Shown: in pieces, positions 15,469 to 24,647 of the stretch | How positions within the stretch are numbered: the stretch's first letter is position 1 | Layout: each line of letters starts with the position of its first letter | DNA from: CAIWHR01 sp963734055 | Lineage (GTDB): Bacteria; Pseudomonadota; Gammaproteobacteria; Burkholderiales; Casimicrobiaceae | Reading direction: 5' to 3' | DNA: 64,000 nt | Assembly: GCA_963734055.1 (NCBI GenBank) | Contig: CAVTFQ010000002.1 | Coordinates: forward strand, 124,001 to 188,000 | Translations under genes and position numbers: made by a program | Notes under the pieces: model-generated | Database searches by the model: none | What the model saw: the letters and a program-made list of their open reading frames with translations, nothing else | Told to the model about the DNA's origin: nothing

Positions 15469-17241
15469 ATGAACACACGCGCGGCCTGGCTCGTCGCGTT
15501 CACCGTCGCCTGTGCATTGGCCGCCGTCCTGCTGCCCGCAATGCCGCAGTCGCTCGGCTATCACGAGTTTGCGGACCACCGCGCCGCAGGAGGAATTGCC
15601 AACCTCCTCGATGTCGCGTCGAACGCTGCTTTTCTGCTGGCAGGCGTCGCGGGGCTCGTCATCGTTGCGCGCCGGCGCACGGCGTTCGAGCACGACGTCG
15701 AGCGCTGGCCGTATGCCGTTCTCTTCGTCGGGCTGCTGCTGACCGCGCTCGGCTCGGCGTACTACCACCTCGCACCCGACAACGGTCGGCTGTTCTGGGA
15801 TCGCCTGCCGATGACCATCGCCTTCATGGGTCTTGTGTCGAGCCAGATCGTGGACCGGGTCAGCGTGCGCGCGGGCGTCGTCCTGCTCGTTCCGATGCTG
15901 GTGGTGGGCGCGGCATCGGTGATCTATTGGGACATGACGGAGCGGGCCGGGCATGGCAACGTCCTGCCTTACGCAATCCTGCAGGGCTATGTGATGGCAG
16001 TCCTGCTGCTCATCGCGATCCTCTACCCGTCGCGATACACGCGCGCACGCGGTCTCTACTATATTTTCGCGTGGTATTTGCTGAGCAAGGTGCTCGAGGC
16101 TCTCGATGCCGAGATATTCGGCATCGGCCATATCGTCAGCGGACATACGCTGAAGCATCTCGCTGCCGCAGGCTCGGGGTTTGCCGCATGCTGGATGCTG
16201 GCCGGACGCGCGGTTGTGACCAACCGCCCGGAACGGCGGCAGGCAGGACCGATGCATTGGCTGTATCGCGTACTCCTCAACCTCGTGCGCGTTGTCTTCC
16301 TCGCGTGGACGACGCTTGCCATCTACTACTCGAATCTCCCCTGGACGTGGGCGCGCGTGGCGCTGGCAGCGGTTTTTCTCGCGTTTGGGGCGTGGGTGTT
16401 CTGGGTCGCTCGCCGCCGCAAAGCGTACTGGGCGCTGGCTGGCGTATTCGTGGCGTTTTTCATCTGGTGGTCGCTGATCCCCGCGTCGAACGACCGGCCC
16501 TGGCGTCCCGAGGTGGCGGTCATGCCGCGCGTCTTCGTCGACGGTGACCGCGTGCGCTTCACCGGCGTGCGCAACTTCGAATTTCGCAGCCGTACCGATT
16601 TCGCGCCGCGCTACGAGGAACGCGAGGTTTCGCTGAGCCATCTGACCGGCGTCGACTTCTACATCGCTTACTGGGCCGAAGGCCCGGTGGGCCACACCTT
16701 CGTGAGCTTTATCTTCGACAACGCGCCGCCGCTGGCGGTGTCGATCGAGACGAGGCCCGAAATCGGCGAGGGATTCGATCCGCTCGCTTCGATGTTCAAG
16801 CAGTTCGAGCTCATCTACGTCGTGGGCGACGAACGTGACATCGTGGGGCTGCGCACCAACCATCGCGACGAGGAGGTGTTTCTCTACCACACCGTGCTAT
16901 CGCCCGAGTTCGCGCGGCGGCTCTTCATGTTGTACGTGGAGCGCATCAACGAGCTCGCCGAACGCCCGGAGTTCTATCACCTGTTCTCCAACAGTTGTAC
17001 GATCAACATCGTCCGCTACGCGAATGCCGCGGGTCGCATCGGGCGCTTGGATTTCCGGCACGTTCTGAACGGCTTCATCGATCGCTATCTCTACGCGGCG
17101 GGTGCGGTCGACACATCGTTGCCGTTCGACCAGCTGCGGCAGCGATCGCGCATTACGGCAACCGCACGGGCCGCTGGCAACGGACCGGATTTCTCGGTTC
17201 GGATTCGCGTGGGGCTGCCCATGGTGACGCCGCGCCGGTGA
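15469..17241 (+). CDS. CREST-superfamily (alkaline ceramidase-like) membrane hydrolase fused to DUF4105
   Basis: A 590-residue two-part membrane protein. Residues 1-255 form a seven-helix unit with the CREST metal-hydrolase pattern: Ser96-x3-His100, Asp111 and His226-x3-His230, as in alkaline ceramidases. After a second group of helices (about 265-340), residues 350-560 form a DUF4105 domain: FTGVRNFEFRSRTDF, a conserved His (GPVGHTFVSF, His409) and Cys (FSNSCTINI, Cys510). DUF4105 is an NlpC/P60-like cysteine fold; the Bacteroides lipoprotein N-acyltransferase Lnb is a DUF4105 protein. Both active sites look intact. A role in moving acyl chains on lipids or lipoproteins at the inner membrane is inference. 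Confidence 0.85.
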   Translation: MNTRAAWLVAFTVACALAAVLLPAMPQSLGYHEFADHRAAGGIANLLDVASNAAFLLAGVAGLVIVARRRTAFEHDVERWPYAVLFVGLLLTALGSAYYHLAPDNGRLFWDRLPMTIAFMGLVSSQIVDRVSVRAGVVLLVPMLVVGAASVIYWDMTERAGHGNVLPYAILQGYVMAVLLLIAILYPSRYTRARGLYYIFAWYLLSKVLEALDAEIFGIGHIVSGHTLKHLAAAGSGFAACWMLAGRAVVTNRPERRQAGPMHWLYRVLLNLVRVVFLAWTTLAIYYSNLPWTWARVALAAVFLAFGAWVFWVARRRKAYWALAGVFVAFFIWWSLIPASNDRPWRPEVAVMPRVFVDGDRVRFTGVRNFEFRSRTDFAPRYEEREVSLSHLTGVDFYIAYWAEGPVGHTFVSFIFDNAPPLAVSIETRPEIGEGFDPLASMFKQFELIYVVGDERDIVGLRTNHRDEEVFLYHTVLSPEFARRLFMLYVERINELAERPEFYHLFSNSCTINIVRYANAAGRIGRLDFRHVLNGFIDRYLYAAGAVDTSLPFDQLRQRSRITATARAAGNGPDFSVRIRVGLPMVTPRR

Positions 17242-17367
17242 ACGATTGCGTGCGCAGAGGGTTCTCGGGTCCATGCCGTCCGGATGCTCTCCGGGGCGAT
17301 GAAGATCGTACTATCTGGCTGACAGAGGAAGCAAGAGCTGGATATGCTCGGATACCTTGGTGATTAG

Positions 17368-17835
17368 ATGCGCTACTGGCTGATGAAGTCCGAGCCGGAC
17401 GAGTTCTCGATCGACGATCTCGCCGCGGCGAAGAACCGCACCACGCCATGGTTCGGCGTGCGGAACTACCAGGCGCGCAACTTCATGCGCGACCAGATGC
17501 AGGTCGGCGACCGCGCGTTCTTCTACCATTCGAGCTGTCCCGAGCCCGGAATCGCCGGGATCGTCGAGGTGTCGGCGCCCGCCTACCCCGACGCGACGCA
17601 GTTCGACCGGAAGAATCCGTATTACGACCCGAAGTCGACGCGCGAGGCACCGCGCTGGTTCAACGTCGACGTGAAGTTCATCGAGAAGACGCGGCTGATC
17701 GGGCTCCCCGAGTTGCGGGCGCATCCGGAACTCGCGCGGATGCGGGTCCTGCAGCGAGGCAACCGATTGTCGATCACGCCGGTCGATCCGGTCGAGTGGG
17801 CCTTCGTGCTGAAGCTCGCGAGGCGCAAGCCGTGA
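17368..17835 (+). CDS. EVE-domain protein
   Basis: A 155-residue single-domain EVE protein (PUA-like fold; bacterial relatives of human THYN1). The start MRYWLMKSEPDEFSIDDL and WFGVRNYQARNFMRD, followed by VGDRAFFYHSSC, form the family signature. Aromatic-cage residues (Trp, Tyr, Phe) are present, as used by YTH/EVE proteins to bind modified bases; the specific ligand is unknown. It ends 4 bases before the TauE/SafE gene on the same strand, but a functional link between the two is not apparent. Confidence 0.93.
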   Translation: MRYWLMKSEPDEFSIDDLAAAKNRTTPWFGVRNYQARNFMRDQMQVGDRAFFYHSSCPEPGIAGIVEVSAPAYPDATQFDRKNPYYDPKSTREAPRWFNVDVKFIEKTRLIGLPELRAHPELARMRVLQRGNRLSITPVDPVEWAFVLKLARRKP

Positions 17836-17839
17836 GCGC

Positions 17840-18655
17840 GTGGATCCGACGCTGATCGTCGCCTTCGTGGCGCTCGGCGCGCTCGTCGGCTTCCTCGCAG
17901 GTCTGCTCGGCATCGGCGGCGGCATGACGATGGTGCCGCTCCTGACCTTCGTGTTCAGCCGGCAGGGCTTTGCCGTCGAGCACGTCGTCCATCTCGCGGT
18001 CGGGACTGCGACGGCCACGATCCTGTTCACGTCGATCGCGTCGGCGCGCGAGCATCATCGCCACGGCGCCGTGCTGTGGCGCGTCGTCGGCGGGCTAGCG
18101 CCGGGGATCGTCGTCGGCTCGCTCTTCGGGCCGCAGATCGTCGGCACGATGTCGACGACCTGGCTCGCCGCGTTCTTCGGCATGTTCGTCGCGGTATCGG
18201 CCACGCAGATGATCGTCGATCGCAAGCCCGCGCCGACCCGCGAGCTGCCGGGGGCGCCCGGCCTGTTAGCCGTGGGTGCCGGCATCGGTTTGATATCGAG
18301 CATGGTCGGCGCCGGCGGCGCATTCCTGTCCGTGCCGTTCATGCGCGCGTGCAACGTGAAGCTGCGCAACGCGGTCGCGACCTCGGCGGCCATCGGACTG
18401 CCGATCGCGATCGCCGGGACCGTCGGCTTCATCGTCGCAGGATGGCGCGCGACGAACCTGCCTCCCTGGTCGATCGGCTATGTCTACGTGCCGGCGCTGC
18501 TCGCGATCGCCGTCGGCAGTGTCGTCATGGCGCCGGTGGGCGCGCGCGCTGCGCACCGCTGGCCGGTCGCGAGGCTGCGGCACGCTTTCGCGTTCCTGCT
18601 CTACGTGCTCGCGGCCTACATGCTCTGGAAGGCGTGGCAGAGCGCGGGTACGTAG
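17840..18655 (+). CDS. TauE/SafE-family sulfite/anion exporter
   Basis: A 271-residue inner-membrane protein with about eight helices, TauE/SafE (formerly DUF81) family, which exports sulfite, sulfoacetate or similar organic or inorganic anions. The repeated glycine-rich signatures are GFLAGLLGIGGGMTMVPLL at residues 15-33 and ISSMVGAGGAFLSVPFM in the second half, reflecting an internal duplication. Translation starts at GTG 17840, four bases after the EVE stop, so the genes are probably coupled. Whether it exports sulfite from the sulfatase locus four genes upstream cannot be told. Confidence 0.88.
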   Translation: MDPTLIVAFVALGALVGFLAGLLGIGGGMTMVPLLTFVFSRQGFAVEHVVHLAVGTATATILFTSIASAREHHRHGAVLWRVVGGLAPGIVVGSLFGPQIVGTMSTTWLAAFFGMFVAVSATQMIVDRKPAPTRELPGAPGLLAVGAGIGLISSMVGAGGAFLSVPFMRACNVKLRNAVATSAAIGLPIAIAGTVGFIVAGWRATNLPPWSIGYVYVPALLAIAVGSVVMAPVGARAAHRWPVARLRHAFAFLLYVLAAYMLWKAWQSAGT

Positions 18656-18716
18656 CCGCGTCCTCCTGCGGCTACGAGCTTACAAGGAAAGACGCAGCGA
18701 CGCGCTGCGGGAGGTG

Positions 18717-18738
18717 AGCGGCGAACCCGTTCGCCGCT
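18717..18738. terminator. Possible bidirectional terminator hairpin between convergent genes
   Basis: AGCGGCGAAC (18717-18726) pairs perfectly with GTTCGCCGCT (18729-18738) around a 2-base loop, between the ends of the TauE/SafE gene (18655) and the MatB-like gene (18798). No T-run on either side. Confidence 0.45.
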
Positions 18739-18797
18739 TCAGCGAGCGCGGCGCGTCGCCTCACGAGCGATCCGCGTGACGCGGTTTCGCAACGCAT

Positions 18798-20300
18798 TTA
18801 CGAGCCTCCGGAGGAAAACCTCTCCCGGAGCAGGTTCTTCATCACCTTGCCCATGGAATTGCGCGGCAGTTCGTCGACGAAGTGCACGCGCTTCGGCACC
18901 TTGAACCCCGCGATCTCCGCCTTGAGCGCGCCGATCACGTCGCGCTCGCTGGGCGCCTCGCCGGGGCGCGGCACGACGACCGCCGTCACCGCCTCGCCGA
19001 AATCCGTGTCCGGGACCCCGATGACGGCGGACTCGGCGATGCCGGGGAGCGCGTCGATCCGCTCCTCGACCTCCTTGGGATAGACGTTGAGGCCGCCGGT
19101 GATGATCAGGTCCTTCGCGCGGCCGACGATGCGGACGTAGCCGTTCTCGAGGATCTCGCCCATGTCGCCGGTGCGAAACCAGCCATCGGCGGTGAACTCC
19201 TCGCGGGTCTTCTCGGGCATCCGCCAATAGCCGCCGAAGACGTTGGGGCCCTTGACCTGGATGCCGCCGACGACGTGCTGCGCGGCGGGCGCGTCGTCGT
19301 CGCCGACGATGCGTACCGATACACCGGGAAGCGGCGGACCTACCGTGCCGGCGATCCGCTCGCCGCCGAGCGGGTTCGACGTGTTCATGCCTGTCTCCGA
19401 CATCCCGTAGCGCTCGAGGATCGTGTGCCCGGTGCGCCGTCGGAACTCGTCGAACGTGTCGGGCAGGAGCGGCGCCGAGCCGGACACGAACAGACGCATC
19501 GACCGGCAGTCGTCGGCGCCGAACCCGGGGTCGGCGAGAAGTCGCGTGTAGAACGTCGGCACGCCCATCATCACGGTCGCTCGCGGCAGCAGCGTACGCA
19601 CCGGCGCCGGATCGAACTTCGCGAGCCAGAGCACGCGCGCGCCGGACAGGAGCGCGCAGTGGATCGCGACGAAGAGTCCGTGCACGTGGTAGATCGGCAG
19701 TGCGTGCAGCAGCACGTCGCCGCGCGTGAATCCCCACGCGTCGACGAGCGCGAGCGCATTGCTGCCGAGGTTGCGGTGCGAGAGCATCGCGCCCTTCGCG
19801 CGGCCGGTCGTGCCGGAGGTGTAGAGGATCGCCGCGAGGTCGTCGGGCTTCGTCGCCACCGGCTCGAAGGTCGCCGGTTTGCCTGCCGCGAACTCGTGCA
19901 GCGAGCCCGCGCTCCCCGCGAGGGTCATCGTGACGGCTTGCGGGCGCAACGAGTCCGTCATCGCGGCGGATTCGGGTCGGCAGACGATGACGGTCGGCTC
20001 GGCGTCGTCGAAGAAATAGGCGAGCTCGCTCTTCCGGTAGCCGGTGTTGAGCGGCAGGTAGACGAAGCCCGCGCGCAGGCACGCGAGGTAGAGTGCAAGC
20101 GCTTCCCAGCACTTGTCGACCTGGACCGCGACTCTGTCGCCGCGCCGGCAGCCGGTGTCCGCCAGCGCGTGCGCGAAGCGCGCGGACGCCGCGTCGAGCT
20201 GGTCGTAGCGGATCACCGGTCCGTCGGGGATGAGCAGGCAGGGCTCGCCGGCGCGCTCGTCGAAGTGAGCGCGGAAGAGCGCATAGAGGTTGGCGTTCAT
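18798..20300 (-). CDS. matB: Malonyl-CoA synthetase-like AMP-forming acyl-CoA ligase
   Basis: A 500-residue adenylate-forming enzyme. The AMP-binding loop AILYTSGTTGRAKGAMLSHR, the GYWRMPEKTREEFTADGWFRTGD segment with its catalytic GD and the C-terminal lysine in PRNSMGKVMKNLLRERF are intact. The N-terminal part (VYLPLNTGYRKSELAYFFDD) is like malonyl-CoA synthetases (MatB), which load malonate onto CoA with ATP. The gene follows the ABC ATPase gene by 108 bases on the same strand, so it may end that operon. A malonate decarboxylase-like fusion lies 22 kb away. Other short-chain dicarboxylates such as methylmalonate are possible substrates. Confidence 0.8.
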   Translation of the reverse strand: MNANLYALFRAHFDERAGEPCLLIPDGPVIRYDQLDAASARFAHALADTGCRRGDRVAVQVDKCWEALALYLACLRAGFVYLPLNTGYRKSELAYFFDDAEPTVIVCRPESAAMTDSLRPQAVTMTLAGSAGSLHEFAAGKPATFEPVATKPDDLAAILYTSGTTGRAKGAMLSHRNLGSNALALVDAWGFTRGDVLLHALPIYHVHGLFVAIHCALLSGARVLWLAKFDPAPVRTLLPRATVMMGVPTFYTRLLADPGFGADDCRSMRLFVSGSAPLLPDTFDEFRRRTGHTILERYGMSETGMNTSNPLGGERIAGTVGPPLPGVSVRIVGDDDAPAAQHVVGGIQVKGPNVFGGYWRMPEKTREEFTADGWFRTGDMGEILENGYVRIVGRAKDLIITGGLNVYPKEVEERIDALPGIAESAVIGVPDTDFGEAVTAVVVPRPGEAPSERDVIGALKAEIAGFKVPKRVHFVDELPRNSMGKVMKNLLRERFSSGGS

Positions 20301-20408
20301 GCCGGCGAAGGCAGCAGGTCGCGCCGCGGCGCGAATCTCGTCATTACAGCATATCGTGCATCCGCAACCGCACCGGCTCGAACGCCATGAGGTTCGAACG
20401 ATCCCGCG

Positions 20409-21464
20409 TCATCGCGGCAGCACGATCGCCGCTTCGGGATCGAACGCGACGCCGACCTGCGTCCCGCGCTCGAGCGGCTTGAGCGATTCCGCCTCCAACA
20501 CGAGCAGCTCTCCCCACGGTGTGGCGACGACATACTCGATGCGGCTGCCGAGGTATGCCGCGCGCTTGCACTCGCCTGCCACGACGCCCTGTGCGACCGA
20601 CGTCAAGCGCAGCCTGTGCGGTCGAAGCGCAAGCGTGACCGGTCCCAGCGCGAGGCCGTCGGCGCAAACGTCGGCGACCACGCCTGCGGCGACGAACCGC
20701 ACGCCGCCCGAGCCGTTGGCGAGCTCGCCGTCAATCAGGTTCGCGTCACCGATGAAGTCGGCGAGGAACCGCGACGCGGGCGCCTCGTAGAGCTCCTGCG
20801 GCGTGCCTCGCTGCGCGATGCGCCCGCCCTCCATCACGATGATGTGATCGGACACGGCGAGCGCTTCCTCCTGGTCGTGCGTGACGTAGATGACGGTGAG
20901 CTCGAGCGACTGCTGCAGGTCGCGAATTTCCTGGCGGACGCGGCGCCGCAACTTCGCATCGAGGTTCGACAGGGGCTCGTCGAACAGGAGCACCGCCGGT
21001 TCCAGGACAAGCGAGCGCGCGAGGGCAACGCGCTGCTGCTGGCCGCCGGAAAGCTCGGAGGGCAACCGCTGCTCGAACCCGGACAGGCCGAGCATCTGTA
21101 GCTTCGCGCGCGCGAGCGCGCGCGCCTTCGCCTTCTCGACGTGCATCGACAGCGGGCCGTAGCAGACATTCTCCAGCACCGTCATGTGGGGGAACAGAGC
21201 GTAGGACTGAAACACCATGCTGACGTCTCGTTCGTTTGCGGCACGCAGCGTGACGTCGGTGTCGCCGATCAGAATTCGCCCGGACGATACCGGCTCGAGC
21301 CCCGCCACCATCCGCAGCGTCGTGGTCTTGCCGCAGCCCGACGGTCCGAGCAACGTGACAAGCTCGCCGGGAGCCACGCGAAACGATACGTCGTCCACGG
21401 CAGTCACGTCGCCGTAACGCTTGGTTACGCGCTCGAATACGACTCCCCCTGCTCCCTTGGCCAT
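20409..21464 (-). CDS. ABC transporter ATP-binding protein (FbpC/AfuC/PotA type)
   Basis: A 351-residue nucleotide-binding subunit. Walker A GPSGCGKTT, the Q-loop FQSYALFPHM, ABC signature LSGGQQQRVALARSL, Walker B VLLFDEPLSNLD and the switch His in YVTHDQEEALA are all present. A C-terminal TOBE regulatory domain spans about residues 255-350 (LRPHRLRLT onward). ATG 21464 lies one base after the permease stop, so translation is coupled. It works with the permease and periplasmic binding protein in the same operon, energising uptake of the bound ligand. The group contains transporters for ferric iron, phosphonates, polyamines and sugar phosphates, so the ligand is set by the binding protein. 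Confidence 0.9.
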   Translation of the reverse strand: MAKGAGGVVFERVTKRYGDVTAVDDVSFRVAPGELVTLLGPSGCGKTTTLRMVAGLEPVSSGRILIGDTDVTLRAANERDVSMVFQSYALFPHMTVLENVCYGPLSMHVEKAKARALARAKLQMLGLSGFEQRLPSELSGGQQQRVALARSLVLEPAVLLFDEPLSNLDAKLRRRVRQEIRDLQQSLELTVIYVTHDQEEALAVSDHIIVMEGGRIAQRGTPQELYEAPASRFLADFIGDANLIDGELANGSGGVRFVAAGVVADVCADGLALGPVTLALRPHRLRLTSVAQGVVAGECKRAAYLGSRIEYVVATPWGELLVLEAESLKPLERGTQVGVAFDPEAAIVLPR

Positions 21465-21465
21465 T

Positions 21466-23587
21466 TCAGTGCCCTGTCGCAAGCACATTGGCGTCGCGGC
21501 GGCCGAGCCGCGCTTCGCCAACAATCCTCTGGACGACGAGCAGCACCGCCAGCATGAAGAAGATCAGCACCGTCGAATACGCGATCGCCAGCGGATACTC
21601 TCCGGCTTCCACCCGGTTGACGATATAGACCGTTGCGAGGTTGTATTTCGCCGTCGCGAGAAAGATCACCGCGCTCACCGCCGTCATCGCGTGGGTGAAG
21701 CTGAACACGAGCGTGGCGAGGATCGCCGGCCGCAGCAACGGAAGGATGATCTGGCGCACAGTGCGCAGCGTGGAGGCCCGCAAGGTCGCGGAGGCCTCAT
21801 CGAGCGTCTTGTCGATCTGCGCGAGTGCGGCGACCCCGGCGCGCACGCCGACCGGCATGTTGCGGAACACAAAGCAGAACACCAGGATCGCCATGCCGCC
21901 CGTGAGCTCGAGCGGGGGCACGTTGAACGCGACGATATAAGACACACCGATCACGGTGCCCGGAATGGCAAAGCTCACCATGGTCAGGAACTCGAACGTC
22001 CGTCGCCCCGCAAACCGGTGACGCGTGATCACATACGCGGTGAGAAGCCCGATGAGCGTGGTAAGCGGCGCCGACACGGCGGCGACTTCGATGGTCGTGA
22101 AAAAGCTGTCCCACGCCGAGCCGCCGAAAAAGAGTCCCCCGCGCCCCCCACTCGACGCCGAAGCCGGAGGCCAAATGGGTAAGGGTCACCGTCATGTCGC
22201 CGCGGCCGATGTCCTTTACGAAGCCGCCGACCAGGATGACCACGTAGCAGATGAGGGTGAACGCAATCCAAACGACGGCGGTGACGAAGCATCCGAGCCA
22301 GAGACCACGCGGAAGCCGCGCCGGAAAGCCCGCGTCGCCCTTGCCGCTGACCGTCACGTAGGAAAGCTGCCCCAGCCAGCGCTGTTGAAACCAGAACGCG
22401 ACGAGGGTGAAGCCCAGGAGCACCATCGCCAGCACCGCTGCGCGGCCGGGGTCGTACTGCGCCCCTGCGATAGCGAAAAATGTCTTGGTGGAGAGCACCT
22501 CGAAGTTGCCCGAGAGCACGATCGGATTGGCAAAATCGGCAAGGCTCTCCACGAAGCCCAGCAGGAATGCGTTGGCCAGCGCCGGCCTCAGGAGCGGCCA
22601 AGTGACCGTGCGGAACACGCGGGTGCGCGAGGCGCGCAAGGTTTGTGCCGCCTCCTCGAGGGTCGGGCTGACGGCCATCAGCGCGCCGTAGAGAAGCATG
22701 AACGCGATCGGCGAGAACGACAGCAATTGCGCCAGCGCGACTCCGGGCAGGCCGTAGATCCAGCGCGACCGGGGAATGCCGAGCCAGGTGTCGAGCCAGC
22801 CAGTAATGAGACCGGTGCGCCCGAACAGCACGACGATCGCCAATGCGATCACGAATGGCGGCGTCACGATCGGCAGGATCGACAGGAACCTCAACAGGCC
22901 TGCGTAGCGCCGTCCGCCGCGCTGTACGAGCAAGGCCAGGACGAGCCCCAGCAGCGCCGAGAACAAGCCCACGACCATCGCAAGCAGCGCGGAATTGATG
23001 GCCACGCCGCAGCGCGTGCCGCCTCCCAGGCAACCCATGCCCCAGATGTCGGCAGTAAAGAGCCGCGCCGTCACCAGCGTCGGCGCGAACCGGCCCTGGG
23101 CATCTTCGACCGCCGATAGAAGCACCCTCGCCACGGGGAAGAAGATAAAGATCGCCAGCAGCGCCGCGATGACCACGACGAGCGTTGCGACGGTCGCGTC
23201 GCCACCGAAATACCCGCGTCGTGCCACGGCGCGCGCCAGGCACACGGTAAGCGCAGCGAGCACTGCCGCGGCACCGAACCCGAACGCAGGACCGCTCGCG
23301 CCGGCGGCAAAGCCCGCGCCGAAGGCCCACGCGATCCCGAATCCGGAGGCAATCGCCGTCGCGGCGTCGCGTCCGGACCAGGCGCACAGAAGCACGGTCG
23401 CGGCAGCGGCGACGAGCGGCCACAGTGCCCGGCTCCCGGCGAGTGCTCGCGCCAGCGCGGACGCTCCGCCGTCCGCTCCCCACGGCAGCAGGGCCAGCGC
23501 AACAAGCGCGACGCCGGCGACGACCAGGCTCGGCCGATCGCGCGCCGGGGGCGCGAACACGGCCGGTACGAGGGCCGCGGAAGCCAC
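21466..23587 (-). pseudogene. ABC transporter permease (FbpB/AfuB type), frameshifted
   Basis: A two-module binding-protein-dependent permease of about 706 residues if repaired. The first part (from GTG 23587) has about ten helices and one inner-membrane component signature (TLEEAAQTLRASRTRVFRTV). The second module (starting around 22130) has the other EAA loop (LDEASATLRASTLRTVRQI). Reading stays homologous up to GFGVEWGA, then resumes as LFFGGSAWDSFFTTIEVAAV one frame over, so there is one extra base near 22127-22149. That stretch holds a C5 run (22136-22140), a C6 run (22144-22149) and an A5 run (22127-22131). Sequencing error or recent inactivation fits better than programmed shifting. 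Confidence 0.85.
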
Positions 23588-23596
23588 CGGGCGCGC

Positions 23597-24628
23597 TTAC
23601 TTGGGCAGCGTGGAGACTTCCCTGTCCCACTTGGTCAGCAGACGCGTGCGCTCCGCTGATGAGCCGTACTTGGCGAAGTCGTAGTCGATCAACTTGATCT
23701 CGCTGAACTTTGGTGCCTGCGGCGGCGCGCTCGCATGCTTGTTCGAGGGCACCTGGTAGGAGACCTTGTGCTGTGCGCCGATGCTCTGCGCCTCGGCCGT
23801 CAGCGCCCAGTCGTACCACTTCTTGGCATTCTCGAGGTTCTTGGCACCCTTGATGATGCTCATGCTGCCGATCTCGTAGCCGGTGCCTTCGCATGGCGAA
23901 ACGATCTTGACCGGCGCGCCGCCGATGGCCTGCACCACGGCGTCGTGCTGGAACGTGATTCCGACCAGGCTTTCGCCGGTCGCCGCCGCGCGCGCAGGCG
24001 CCGCGCCGGATTTGGTGTACTGGCTCACGTTCTTGTGCAGCGCCTTGAGATAGTCGAATGCCTTGTCCTCGCCCATGAGCTGCACCAGGGTGGCGAGCAT
24101 CGTATACGAGGTGCCGGAGGAGTTCGGGTTGGCGACCTGGATCTCGTCCTTCAGCTTGGGATTGAGCAGATCCGACCAGCACTTGAGTTCGGGAATGCCT
24201 TTCTTCTTCGCCTCGTCGATGTTGTAGCTGTAGCCGAGCGCGCCTGCATAAACGCCGACGGTGCGGCCCTTGGACTGCTCCCACTGGCGAACTGCCCAAT
24301 CCTGCAGCTCGGCCATCCTCGGCGATTTGTACGCCTCGGTGAGGCCCTCCTCCGCCGCTTGCAGATGCGGATCGCCGGTGCCGCCCCACCATATGTCGCC
24401 CCGGGGGTTGGCCGACTCGGCCTTGATCTGAGCGTAAAACTCGCCCGAGCTCTTGCGCGTCATCAGGACTTTGATGCCCGTCGTCTTTTCGAACGCCGCC
24501 ACCATTGGACGGCACCATTCCTCCTGGACGGTGCAATAGACGACGAGCTCGCCTTGCCCGGCCGCAGCGACCGGCGCGGCGAGCGCGAGAGCGGCCAGGA
24601 CGCCGTGAAGCCACGAAAAAGTGCGCAT
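23597..24628 (-). CDS. ABC transporter periplasmic binding protein, AfuA/FbpA type
   Basis: A 343-residue extracellular solute-binding protein of the ferric-iron/AfuA group. A signal peptide covers about residues 1-22 (LAALALAAPVAAAG), then GELVVYCTVQEEWCRPMVAA, followed by the group signature IKAESANPRGDIWWGGTGDP. The two lobes are linked by the usual beta strands (VGVYAGALGYSYNIDE). GGAGGAAT upstream of ATG 24628 is a strong ribosome-binding site. It lies 9 bases before the permease start and 19 bases after the IMPase-family gene. Proteins of this group bind Fe(III) or, as shown for AfuA of Actinobacillus, hexose phosphates. Confidence 0.88.
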   Translation of the reverse strand: MRTFSWLHGVLAALALAAPVAAAGQGELVVYCTVQEEWCRPMVAAFEKTTGIKVLMTRKSSGEFYAQIKAESANPRGDIWWGGTGDPHLQAAEEGLTEAYKSPRMAELQDWAVRQWEQSKGRTVGVYAGALGYSYNIDEAKKKGIPELKCWSDLLNPKLKDEIQVANPNSSGTSYTMLATLVQLMGEDKAFDYLKALHKNVSQYTKSGAAPARAAATGESLVGITFQHDAVVQAIGGAPVKIVSPCEGTGYEIGSMSIIKGAKNLENAKKWYDWALTAEAQSIGAQHKVSYQVPSNKHASAPPQAPKFSEIKLIDYDFAKYGSSAERTRLLTKWDREVSTLPK

Positions 24629-24647
24629 CGATTCCTCCTCGATTCGA

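Noticed and set aside
22120..22150. Programmed frameshift in the permease
   Set aside because: The shift needs one base to be skipped, the opposite of the common -1 slippery type, and no stimulatory structure is clear; error or decay is simpler.
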